From Psychromonas sp. CNPT3 (lineage in GTDB: Bacteria > Pseudomonadota > Gammaproteobacteria > Enterobacterales > Psychromonadaceae): a stretch of DNA of 64,000 nt. The translations under genes and the position numbers were made by a program. Below, piece after piece: positions 34,315 to 42,290 of the stretch. The notes beneath the pieces were generated by a model. That model had not been told where the DNA came from and ran no database searches. It was given only the letters and a program-made list of their open reading frames with translations. The stretch covers positions 2,003,883-2,067,882 of the forward strand of contig NC_020802.1 of the NCBI RefSeq assembly GCF_000153405.2, written 5' to 3'. Position 1 is the first letter of the stretch, and each line of letters starts with the position of its first letter.

Positions 34315-35733
34315 GTGCCAAAAAACGAAAATAAGCTAGGGCTTGTTGCGATGACAGCTCTAGTGACCGGCGCCATTGTCGGCAGTGGAATATTTAGCCT
34401 ACCACAAAACATGGCAGAAGGCGCCGGTGCTGGTGCCATCATAATTGCTTGGGTTATCACCTTTTTTGGCATGTTCTGTTTAACAAAAATATTTCAATGG
34501 CTTTCCCTTAATCGGCCGGATATTAAAGATGGTATCTACGGCTATGTGCACTCTGGTTTTGGTGATTTTCTCGGTTTTAATGCGGCATGGGGATACTGGA
34601 TATCCGTTTGGGTCGGTAGCGTCGGATATCTCGTCGTTATGTTTAGTGCGGTGGGCTCTTTTCAACACTTTTCCTTTTTTGGAAACGGAAGCACCTTAAG
34701 TGCCATGATATGTGGCATCATCACCTTATGGACCTTGCACTTCTTTATTTTGCAGGGTGTCCGCTCTGCTACGATGCTAAACGTGATCATAACGGCAGCT
34801 AAAATGATCCCGCTTATTCTGTTTATCTTTATTGTGATTTTAGCCTTTAAAATAGACACGTTTAAAATCAACTTTTGGGGTACGCCAGATCTTGGATCCA
34901 TCACAGATCAAGTTAAAAATACCATGCTATACACAGTATGGGTTTTCTTAGGGATTGAATGTGCAACCGTTTATGCCTCGAGAGCCAAAAGTATGCAAGT
35001 GGTAAGTCAAGCCACCTTATTGGGCTTTGTTTTTACCTTTATCTTACTCTGTTGTGTGTCTTTACTGTCACTTGGTGTTGTCCCACAAGCGGAGCTTGCG
35101 GCCATGAGAAACCCTTCAATGGCGCAGGTTATCAGTGTCGCTGTCGGTCCTTGGGGTGGCGTTTTAATTAATATTGGATTGATTATATCTATCGCAGGGG
35201 CACTACTCGCTTGGACAATGATAGCAAGTGAAATGCTCTATTTAGCGGCGAAAGGTAAGAAAAATACTGTTCCCTCCTTTTTTGGAAAATTAAATAGCAA
35301 ACAAGTTCCAGCGCATTCAATGTGGTTAAGTAATAGCTTGATCTCAATGTTTTTAATTATTAATTATCTTAATGATGCCGGTTATAACATATTGATCCAG
35401 CTTGCCTCCTCAATGGCACTTATTCCTTATCTTTTATGCGCATCTTTTGCATTTAAACTGGCCTTAAAATCTAAAAAACGCAGTTTTGGTCTGTTAGCTT
35501 TTACCAGTCTTGGCACCATTTATGGGCTTTGGCTTATATACGCTGGCGGCTTACATTACTTACTCCTGTCTTTATTATTATATTGTTGTGGTTTACCTTT
35601 CTTCTTTTATTCACGCAAAGAAAGAGATATGCCTTATTTTAGTAATAGCAAAGAGAAAATAATGGTGGCTCTGGTTATTTTTGGGGCGGGTTGCGCTGTT
35701 TATCAACTCAATATGGGTGGACTTGCTTTGTAG
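34315..35733 (+). CDS. ArcD-like basic amino acid antiporter (APC family)
   Basis: Membrane transporter of 472 residues with about 12 helices. The APC start LVAMTALVTGAIVGSGIFSL is clear, followed by GAGAGAIIIAWVITFFGMFC and the WVFLGIECATVYASRAK segment common to arginine:ornithine antiporters of the ArcD/YdgI type. Start is GTG at 34315, with AAGGGAA about 8 bases upstream. Behind DDAH, the likely cargo is arginine or methylarginines in exchange for citrulline or ornithine; the pairing is inferred. No arginine deiminase or ornithine carbamoyltransferase follows. Confidence 0.85.
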   Translation: MPKNENKLGLVAMTALVTGAIVGSGIFSLPQNMAEGAGAGAIIIAWVITFFGMFCLTKIFQWLSLNRPDIKDGIYGYVHSGFGDFLGFNAAWGYWISVWVGSVGYLVVMFSAVGSFQHFSFFGNGSTLSAMICGIITLWTLHFFILQGVRSATMLNVIITAAKMIPLILFIFIVILAFKIDTFKINFWGTPDLGSITDQVKNTMLYTVWVFLGIECATVYASRAKSMQVVSQATLLGFVFTFILLCCVSLLSLGVVPQAELAAMRNPSMAQVISVAVGPWGGVLINIGLIISIAGALLAWTMIASEMLYLAAKGKKNTVPSFFGKLNSKQVPAHSMWLSNSLISMFLIINYLNDAGYNILIQLASSMALIPYLLCASFAFKLALKSKKRSFGLLAFTSLGTIYGLWLIYAGGLHYLLLSLLLYCCGLPFFFYSRKERDMPYFSNSKEKIMVALVIFGAGCAVYQLNMGGLAL

Positions 35734-35834
35734 GTTACCTCTACATGAGATCACCTAAACTCAGTCGCATAACCGTTCACGGCATAGCCCTTTTATGAGT
35801 TGCAATGCCAAAAGGCGATTCGTCGATCACCAAA
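35734..35834. other. Spacer between antiporter and hairpin
   Basis: About 100 bases without a recognised feature before the shared terminator. Confidence 0.3.
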
Positions 35835-35864
35835 AATCAGTAAGCCCAATTGGGCTTGCTGATT
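35835..35864. terminator. Hairpin between convergent genes
   Basis: A continuous 15-bp stem (AATCAGTAAGCCCAA and its complement with one G-T pair) lies between the antiporter and the ABC permease. It serves both directions. Confidence 0.8.
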
Positions 35865-35884
35865 AATCTAAAGAGCATTAACGC

Positions 35885-36718
35885 TCACTTAGCATACTTA
35901 CTTTTATTCATGCTGAGTAGTAGGCATACTCCCGCAAATATATAAGCAATAACAAACGTTCCCCAACCCACGTTCAATATCACCGCTAATGCATCATGCG
36001 AAAAAAGGATGTCTAATGGCAATCGGCTAAATTGATCTATAAAAAGGCTAAGCGTGGGTACGTCGAAAAGATAACTAAAGAGTATTTTAAGTGCAAAATA
36101 AGCCACAAAGAACACAATCATAGGTGCATTAAGCCATTGAGAAAGGCACAATAATAAACACGCTACCGGTAAAACAGCAAAACTAAGCAATAACATTTTT
36201 TCTAGAAAATAAGCATAATGTATCGCAATATCACTCAGACTGATGGGGCCCAAAATATCAAGCAGCGCATTATTATAAAAAAAACTAATTAAATATAAAA
36301 ATAATTCAGCACTTAATAATAACAGAGAACAGATAAAGGGGATCACTAATAGTGCAAAAATAAGTTTCACGCTATGCTCAAAAAAGTCTGTCACCGGCAT
36401 ACTACGCCAAAACATTAAACTCCCTTCCTGACGCGCTTTCAAAAACGTTTTAGGTAGGTATAAAAAGGTTAATATCAAAGATAACATGCCACTTGCGATG
36501 CTGATCATACTAAAAAGACCATCACGGACGCCCAACATCGGCGTTTGCGTCATTGTGCCTTGGTAATGCATTTCAAAAGACACATTCGAAGCATCGCCCA
36601 TGACAAAAATAATATAACTTAAAATAAATAAGCCAAGTAGCAGTAAAAATACCGGTAAACGCACAACAATACGATGCTCTAAACATTCTTTTTCAAGCAT
36701 ATAAAAAATACGAGGCAT
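35885..36718 (-). CDS. ABC transporter membrane protein (YtrC/ABC-2-like)
   Basis: Permease partner of the ATPase upstream. Of 277 residues it has six or more hydrophobic helices, including a first one at RLPVFLLLLGLFILSYIIFV and a last at TFVIAYIFAGVCLLLSM. Between the first two lies a periplasmic-type loop. The family cannot be named beyond ABC-2-like. It starts on the ATPase stop (one-base overlap at 36718). The three-gene unit regulator-ATPase-permease resembles YtrA-type systems, which export or respond to cell-wall or membrane-active agents. Confidence 0.8.
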   Translation of the reverse strand: MPRIFYMLEKECLEHRIVVRLPVFLLLLGLFILSYIIFVMGDASNVSFEMHYQGTMTQTPMLGVRDGLFSMISIASGMLSLILTFLYLPKTFLKARQEGSLMFWRSMPVTDFFEHSVKLIFALLVIPFICSLLLLSAELFLYLISFFYNNALLDILGPISLSDIAIHYAYFLEKMLLLSFAVLPVACLLLCLSQWLNAPMIVFFVAYFALKILFSYLFDVPTLSLFIDQFSRLPLDILFSHDALAVILNVGWGTFVIAYIFAGVCLLLSMNKSKYAK

Positions 36719-37572
36719 TATAAACCCTCCTTTTGGATCGCAATAAATATCTCTTGCAGACTGGGCTGACTGATAACGCCAACGCCTTGTACTTCGTCTA
36801 AATATTGGCTTTTAAGTAGCCACTTAGTCGTTGCAAAACCTTGTATTGTTCGCAGAGGCGCCATTTTTTCAATTAAGCCTTGCGACTCAGCAGTACCCTC
36901 TAATATAAAGTACTGCGCCTGTAACGCTTCATTTTCAGCATATACAGCTACTTTCCCTTGCTTTAAAATCAAAACATCTGTCAATAAATGCTCAATTTCA
37001 TTCACTTCATGGCTAGCAATGATCAGCGCTCGTCCACCTTCATGAAACCAAGCGATTAAATGCTCATAAAAAGTATCCCGATATAATAAATCTAAACCTA
37101 ATGTCGGTTCATCTAAAATTAAAACGCGTGTATCGGTGGCAATGATCAAAGATAAATGTAACTGCACGCGCATACCTTTTGATAACGTTGCAATTTTTTG
37201 ATGCATTAATATGTTCGTTTTAGCTAACATCTCTTTTGCTTTTTTTATATCAAAGCGTGGGTGAACGCCATGGCTATAACGTAATATTTGCGCCACGCTC
37301 ATCCACAATGGGAGCACATTAACATCCGATATATAAGCCAGATGTTGCATTAATTGCGCCCTTTGCAGCCTTGGATCTAATCCGCAGACGGCAATACTAC
37401 CTTGATAAGATATCGACCCTAATATAGCGCCAATCAGTGATGATTTACCGGCGCCATTGTGACCTAATACACCCAACACTTGCCCTTCTTTTAAGGAAAA
37501 AGAAATATTATCGATCGCTAATACTGATTTGTATTTTTTACTGACTTTATCAACATGCAGTAATGTCTTCAT
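36718..37572 (-). CDS. ABC transporter ATP-binding protein (YtrB-like)
   Basis: ATPase of 284 residues with Walker A GHNGAGKSSLIGAILG (about 36-51), signature LSKGMRVQLHLSLI, Walker B VLILDEPTLGLDLLYR and H-loop IIASHEVNEIE. The signature LSKGM (not LSGGQ) is typical of ABC-2 export ATPases. It overlaps the regulator gene by 4 bases, so they are translated together. Probably energises the permease downstream. Substrate unknown. Confidence 0.9.
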   Translation of the reverse strand: MKTLLHVDKVSKKYKSVLAIDNISFSLKEGQVLGVLGHNGAGKSSLIGAILGSISYQGSIAVCGLDPRLQRAQLMQHLAYISDVNVLPLWMSVAQILRYSHGVHPRFDIKKAKEMLAKTNILMHQKIATLSKGMRVQLHLSLIIATDTRVLILDEPTLGLDLLYRDTFYEHLIAWFHEGGRALIIASHEVNEIEHLLTDVLILKQGKVAVYAENEALQAQYFILEGTAESQGLIEKMAPLRTIQGFATTKWLLKSQYLDEVQGVGVISQPSLQEIFIAIQKEGL

Positions 37573-37940
37573 TTTCCATCCTTAATCTGTTGCTCTAATG
37601 CTTTTATAAAAGTGGCTAAAGGCATATCGATACCCTTTAACGTCGTTATTATTTGCGGGATCTGCTCTTCTAAAAAGCGCTGTTTTTTTTCTTTTTTTAA
37701 TTTATTAACAGCTCCACTCAAAACATACATTCCTTGGCCACGCTTTTTTTCAATGATCTGCTCATCTACCAACAATTGATAGGCCTTCATCACCGTGAGA
37801 TGATTTATCTTCATCTCCATTGCAACGCGGCGAACAGAAGGTAGTACGCATCCCTCTTGCCAGATCCCTTGCAGGATCTGAGCTTCGATTAAATCTTTAA
37901 TTTGATGAAAAATAGGCTGTTTATTATTCCAATCGGTCAC
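37569..37940 (-). CDS. GntR-family regulator, YtrA type
   Basis: Short GntR protein of 123 residues with a winged helix-turn-helix at the N-terminus (PIFHQIKDLIEAQILQGIWQ, VRRVAMEMKINHLTVMKAYQ, KKRGQGMYVL). There is a small C-terminal helical tail and no large ligand domain, the layout of the YtrA subfamily. It starts an operon with an ABC transporter, and a perfect operator palindrome lies 11 bases upstream of its ATG, so it most likely represses itself and the transporter genes. Confidence 0.9.
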   Translation of the reverse strand: MTDWNNKQPIFHQIKDLIEAQILQGIWQEGCVLPSVRRVAMEMKINHLTVMKAYQLLVDEQIIEKKRGQGMYVLSGAVNKLKKEKKQRFLEEQIPQIITTLKGIDMPLATFIKALEQQIKDGK

Positions 37941-37950
37941 TTTACACCCG

Positions 37951-37982
37951 CTATAGTGTTATACTCATGTATAACACTATAG
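37951..37982. promoter_or_regulatory. Operator palindrome of the YtrA-type regulator
   Basis: CTATAGTGTTATAC-TCAT-GTATAACACTATAG is a perfect 14-bp inverted repeat. It sits just upstream of the gntR-type gene, where autoregulation is expected, and includes a GTGTTATAC/GTATAACAC core comparable to YtrA-type sites. Confidence 0.8.
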
Positions 37983-38126
37983 CAAAAGTAAAACACAAGG
38001 CAAGTAGTTCCTTAGGCATTAATATCTTTTAAATAATGCGCTTTGATATATCCTCGTATTTACTTTTCTTGTATGCTCTGAATACCTATGTGATCAGCAT
38101 CACTTTTACTGTAGAGCACTAAAAAT

Positions 38127-39023
38127 ATGATCAACTTTACTTTACTCAATAAACTCCCTGTCGGAGCGCGATACATGTTGCTCTCCGCTTTTGCTTTTGC
38201 GCTGATGTCGAGTTGTGTAAAGTTAGTCAGTACCTACGGGATCCCCGTCTTTGAGATAGTCGCAGCCAGAGCCATTGTCTCTGTACTGATAAGTTATACT
38301 GACGTGAAGCGTAAAAAAATATCACTCTGGGGTAATAATAAAATATTACTCATTTCTCGTGGCCTTGCTGGCACGCTAGCATTATTTTGTATTTACTATG
38401 CACTCTCCACACTGCCACTTGCTGAGGCCACATTATTACAATATTTACACCCTGTTTTCACCGCAATACTGGCAATCATCTTTTTACGTGAAAAAATACA
38501 ACTGTCCACCATACTCTGTATCAGTTGTTGCCTACTCGGTTTACTGTTAATTGTCGGCACGGGACTTGATCAAAGTGCGGAGCATGCATTACCATTACTC
38601 AGCGTTGCAGCTGCCATCGTAGGCGCGCTATGCAGCGCCGTTGCCTATATTATGGTTAAACGTTTAAGCACCACAGAAGACAGTTCAGTTATCATCTTTT
38701 ATTTCCCGTTGATTGCTTTTCCAATCGCTGCCACCTTACTCGGTAGTGACTTTGTAATGCCCAGTACAGAAGCCCTGTTTTTACTTTTATTTGTCGGTAT
38801 TTTTACTCAAATCGGTCAGGTTGGACTCACCAAAGCCATGCAAACTGAAGAAGCCAGTAAAGCCACCGCATACTCTTATATACAAGTCGTTTTTTCAATT
38901 ACCATTGGCTGGTTATTCTTTCAAGAAAGTCCTTCAGTGTGGACATTAATAGGAGGAAGCTTAATTATTGCAGGTGCATTTATAAATGTTTTTTACAATC
39001 TAAAGAAAAAACGCTTAAAGTAA
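38127..39023 (+). CDS. EamA/DMT-family transporter
   Basis: Inner-membrane transporter of 298 residues with ten predicted helices in two similar EamA halves. MLLSAFAFALMSSCVKLVST begins the first half and AAAIVGALCSAVAYIMVKRL the second. YALSTLPLAEATLLQYLHPV and FLREKIQLSTILCI are usual EamA signatures. Related proteins export amino acids, metabolites or drugs; the cargo is unknown. It ends with basic residues (KKKRLK). Single gene, followed after 110 bases by tdk on the same strand. Its neighbour upstream is transcribed divergently. Confidence 0.88.
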   Translation: MINFTLLNKLPVGARYMLLSAFAFALMSSCVKLVSTYGIPVFEIVAARAIVSVLISYTDVKRKKISLWGNNKILLISRGLAGTLALFCIYYALSTLPLAEATLLQYLHPVFTAILAIIFLREKIQLSTILCISCCLLGLLLIVGTGLDQSAEHALPLLSVAAAIVGALCSAVAYIMVKRLSTTEDSSVIIFYFPLIAFPIAATLLGSDFVMPSTEALFLLLFVGIFTQIGQVGLTKAMQTEEASKATAYSYIQVVFSITIGWLFFQESPSVWTLIGGSLIIAGAFINVFYNLKKKRLK

Positions 39024-39133
39024 GCCGATAATCTCTCTTAAAAGGCAACATATCACCGCGAGCAGAAGCTTACCGTGATTTAAAAAAGTAACCTGTTATT
39101 ATTGGCACTCATTTACCTTTTAAGGAAGAAATT

Positions 39134-39718
39134 TTGGCACAACTCTACTTCTATTATTCTGCCATGAATGCAGGGAAATCAACGGCACTGTTACAATCCT
39201 CTTATAATTATCGCGAACGCGGTATGAATACCTTAGTGCTAACCCCTTCTATCGATGATCGTGCGGGTGTCGGTAAAGTCGCGTCACGTATCGGCCTAGA
39301 GTGTGATGCACAAGCTTTTACTGTTAATGATAATTTAGCCAATATAATTGAAGCCTCTCATAAAGAGAAAAAACAGCATTGTATCCTCTTTGATGAAGCG
39401 CAATTTTTAACCAAAGAGCAAGTAAAACAACTCACCTATGTGGTAGATATTTTAGATATTCCTGTTTTATGTTATGGCATTAAAACCGACTTTCAAGGTG
39501 AGCTTTTTAGTGGGAGTCATTATTTACTGGCTTGGGCTGATAAACTGGTTGAACTTAAAACTATTTGCCATTGTGGGCGTAAAGCAAATATGATCTTGCG
39601 CCTCGATAGTCAAGGTAACGTCATCAGTGAAGGCGACCAAATCTCCATTGGTGGTAATGAAAGTTATGAGTCGGTCTGCCGAAAACACTTTCGTGATGTC
39701 GTTTGGGATGTAAAATAA
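39134..39718 (+). CDS. tdk: Thymidine kinase (type II)
   Basis: Phosphorylates thymidine to dTMP in the salvage pathway. The 194-residue protein has P-loop [13 protein letters not shown] (9-21), the Walker-B-like ILFDEAQFL, and structural zinc cysteines in CHCGRK and SVCRKHF. The lasso region around GNESYESV binds the substrate. Start is probably the TTG at 39134 with AAGGAAG 6-8 bases upstream. Homologous to E. coli Tdk. Ends at a strong terminator shared with ppiD. Confidence 0.95.
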   Translation: MAQLYFYYSAMNAGKSTALLQSSYNYRERGMNTLVLTPSIDDRAGVGKVASRIGLECDAQAFTVNDNLANIIEASHKEKKQHCILFDEAQFLTKEQVKQLTYVVDILDIPVLCYGIKTDFQGELFSGSHYLLAWADKLVELKTICHCGRKANMILRLDSQGNVISEGDQISIGGNESYESVCRKHFRDVVWDVK

Positions 39719-39742
39719 CGAGGCGAAGCCCTGCCCTTGTTT

Positions 39743-39808
39743 ATATATGAAAAATCATATATAAAAAATCATATATAAAAATCATATATAAAAATCACAT
39801 ATAAAAAA
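39743..39808. repeat. Tandem AT-rich 13-14-bp repeat
   Basis: The unit ATATATAAAAAATC is repeated in direct tandem about four and a half times just before a terminator. Slippage could change the number. No function is evident. Confidence 0.8.
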
Positions 39809-39840
39809 ACCGCTAATGTTCATTCATTAGCGGTTTTTTT
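39803..39840. terminator. Bidirectional terminator between tdk and ppiD
   Basis: A7-CCGCTAATG pairs with CATTAGCGG-T7 over a TTCATT loop: a 16-bp stem with runs on both sides. It serves the convergent genes. Confidence 0.93.
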
Positions 39841-39873
39841 TCGATCAATTAAAATGCATTCAATAACGTTGAA

Positions 39874-41781
39874 TTATTTCTCCAACGTATGTTTAATATC
39901 TGCATTTTGCATTAACTGCATTATCCAAGCTTGATACGTCGCTTCTGAGCCGCCACGTACTAACATTGCCCCTAATTGCTCTTTTAAAGCAGGCATTGTT
40001 GTTGCACTTTTTGTATCTAGCACTTTCGATAATTCAATAATTGCAAATCCCGTATCACCGGTATCATTCGTTGATACCCAGTCACGTGTTACTTTGTCCG
40101 CTTGTGGCTTCGCGAGTGTAAACACTTTCTGCACCACTTGCGGGTTAACTTCACGACTATAACGAGACAAGGTTAATGCTTTGCTAAATTGTAATGACTT
40201 ATCTTGTAATAATGCCTCTACTGACTCACCTTTATTAAGTTTTTCTAATACTTGCAGCGTAAAATCATGCGCTTTAGCACGTGAATTTTGCTCACTAAGC
40301 TGCGATTTTATGGTATCAGAAACCTTATCTAAAGACTCGGTTGCAGCCTCTTTAAAGTTACTCACACGCACCACGATAGAGCGCTTATCAGAAAGTTCAA
40401 AGACATCAGAATTAAGACCTTCCTCGCGAAAATCAATATCAAATAATAGATTTAATAATGCAGGATCATCTAACAACGCAGGTACATTATCACGACTAAA
40501 CAATGCAATATGTTGTATCTGTGTATTTACAACACCCGCAGCTTCATCTAGGCTATCAGGCGCTTCAAAAGCCACTTCACGAAGTTGTTGTTGCAGATCA
40601 TAATAGCGCTCATCTGCATTTTCTTTCTTCAGTGTTTTCATTACCGTCGCTTTTACTTGTGCAAAAGGTAAGGTTTGTTTTTGTTGAATATCTAACAATT
40701 TAATGATGTGGTAGCCAAACGTTGATTTAACGATATCTGATAAAGGTGCTTTTGCCGTTAATGCAAAACTGGCTTTATCAAACTGCTCATCCATCACGCC
40801 ATGCTCAAACCAGTCTAATGCCCCATCATTTTTAGCAGATAAGATATCTTCTGATTTGGCGCGTGCTAGCACAGAAAAATCAGCACCCTTTTCTAAGGCA
40901 AGCAATATCGTTTGTGCTTTTTTCAATGCGTCAGCGCTATGGCCTTGCACTAAAATATGCGCGACTTTACGACGCTCTACACGCTGGTAATCTACTTGAT
41001 GATCATCATAATAAGCTTGTGCTTGTACATCACTGATCACTGTTTTTTGAGATAATTTATGTGCATCTAACAAAACATAATCAACACTGACTTGTTGTAA
41101 CGATTGGAAATTTTGTTCATGTTGATCATAATAAGCTTGTATGTCTTTTATCGATATTGGCGTCGTTTGTGGAAAGGCACGCCCCGATATATTTAAAATA
41201 CGCGCAACACGTTGCTGTGCTTGTAATTTATCTACATTATCAATTTCAATAGGTAATATGAATTCACTGCTCACTAACGTATTAAGTAGCTGACGACGCA
41301 CTAAATCTTGCTTAATAGACTGACTAAATTTCGCAGGCGTATAACTTGCTCGACGCAGAGTAGAAAGATATTGCTCATTATTGAACTCACCTTTAACTTG
41401 AAACTCAGGCATTTTACGGATTGCATCTTTCACTTGCTCATCACCTATACGCAGATCCATATCCGCAATACTTTGGGCAATTAACAAATTAGAAATCAGT
41501 GTTTGCTTCGCTTGTGCTCGAACTTGCTTAACAAAACCAGGGCTGGCCGCAATAATATCAAACTGCTCACCATATTGTTGTTGTAAACGAGAGCGTTCAT
41601 TTTTATATTCTTGCTCAACACTTGCATTGCTTATCTCATCACCATTAACTGTGATAGCAACTGAAGCATTACCTCCTCCTAAATAACCACTCACACCCGC
41701 CAAAGCAAATGACAAGATGATCACTATTAATATAATTTTAGCAGCGATACCTTGAGAGCCTTCGCGCATTTTATCTAACAT
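39874..41781 (-). CDS. ppiD: Periplasmic folding factor PpiD
   Basis: Membrane-anchored chaperone and peptidyl-prolyl isomerase-like protein near the Sec translocon. The 635-residue protein has an anchor at about 13-33 (IAAKIILIVIILSFALAGVS), a SurA-type N-terminal chaperone region, a parvulin domain (RRKVAHILVQ ... SAKNDGALDWF ... SDIVKSTFGYHIIKLL) and a C-terminal helical part. The parvulin core is complete, though PpiD usually shows little isomerase activity. It is the last of the tig-clpP-clpX-lon-hupB-ppiD series; a terminator separates it from hupB, so it has its own promoter. Confidence 0.95.
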   Translation of the reverse strand: MLDKMREGSQGIAAKIILIVIILSFALAGVSGYLGGGNASVAITVNGDEISNASVEQEYKNERSRLQQQYGEQFDIIAASPGFVKQVRAQAKQTLISNLLIAQSIADMDLRIGDEQVKDAIRKMPEFQVKGEFNNEQYLSTLRRASYTPAKFSQSIKQDLVRRQLLNTLVSSEFILPIEIDNVDKLQAQQRVARILNISGRAFPQTTPISIKDIQAYYDQHEQNFQSLQQVSVDYVLLDAHKLSQKTVISDVQAQAYYDDHQVDYQRVERRKVAHILVQGHSADALKKAQTILLALEKGADFSVLARAKSEDILSAKNDGALDWFEHGVMDEQFDKASFALTAKAPLSDIVKSTFGYHIIKLLDIQQKQTLPFAQVKATVMKTLKKENADERYYDLQQQLREVAFEAPDSLDEAAGVVNTQIQHIALFSRDNVPALLDDPALLNLLFDIDFREEGLNSDVFELSDKRSIVVRVSNFKEAATESLDKVSDTIKSQLSEQNSRAKAHDFTLQVLEKLNKGESVEALLQDKSLQFSKALTLSRYSREVNPQVVQKVFTLAKPQADKVTRDWVSTNDTGDTGFAIIELSKVLDTKSATTMPALKEQLGAMLVRGGSEATYQAWIMQLMQNADIKHTLEK

Positions 41782-41809
41782 ACTTTGGATCCTCTAAACT
41801 GACATAAAA

Positions 41810-41831
41810 AAACGCATCAAATGATGCGTTT
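41810..41831 (-). terminator. Terminator after hupB
   Basis: AAACGCATCA-AA-TGATGCGTTT: a 10-bp stem with a 2-nt loop (AT base pairs may close it), followed on the minus strand by TTTT. It lies 27 bases beyond the hupB stop. Confidence 0.85.
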
Positions 41832-41857
41832 AATTAGAAAACAACCAACACAACGGA

Positions 41858-42133
41858 TCAAGCGTTGATTGCATCTTTTAATGATTTACCTGCTTTAAAG
41901 GCTGGAACTTTTGCAGCTTTAATTTCAATCGGAGCACCCGTTTGAGGATTACGTCCTGTGCGTGCTGCGCGATCTTTTACAGTAAAGGCACCAAAACCAA
42001 TGAGAGAAACATTATCACCTTCAACTAAAGCTTGTGTTACAGAACTAATAAAAGCATCCAGAGCACGACTTGCTGCCGCTTTAGAAATGTCTGCACTTTC
42101 TGCGATATTATCGATTAGTTGTCCTTTATTCAT
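41858..42133 (-). CDS. hupB: DNA-binding protein HU-beta
   Basis: Nucleoid protein of 91 residues that bends and compacts [23 protein letters not shown] begins the helical dimer part, [20 protein letters not shown] the arm with the conserved Arg/Asn/Pro, and ends [12 protein letters not shown]. The length and order fit HU. Downstream of lon as in many gammaproteobacteria, with a 157-bp gap in between and its own terminator. Confidence 0.96.
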   Translation of the reverse strand: MNKGQLIDNIAESADISKAAASRALDAFISSVTQALVEGDNVSLIGFGAFTVKDRAARTGRNPQTGAPIEIKAAKVPAFKAGKSLKDAINA

Positions 42134-42290
42134 TCTTCTATCCCCGTTTTTTTATTTGTAGTGTTTTCTTTTTATTAAGAATAAACACAGGTTTTAAATT
42201 ATTCATGCTAGGCTACGTTGCAATGAGATTGGGCGCAAGTTAATTTAACAAAAACTCGCTAACAAGCCCCCATTTTATGTGATTTATCCC

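Noticed and set aside
39743-39808. CRISPR or origin-type iterons
   Set aside because: Pure AT-rich tandem units without spacers, no replication gene nearby, next to a terminator; simple tandem repeat.
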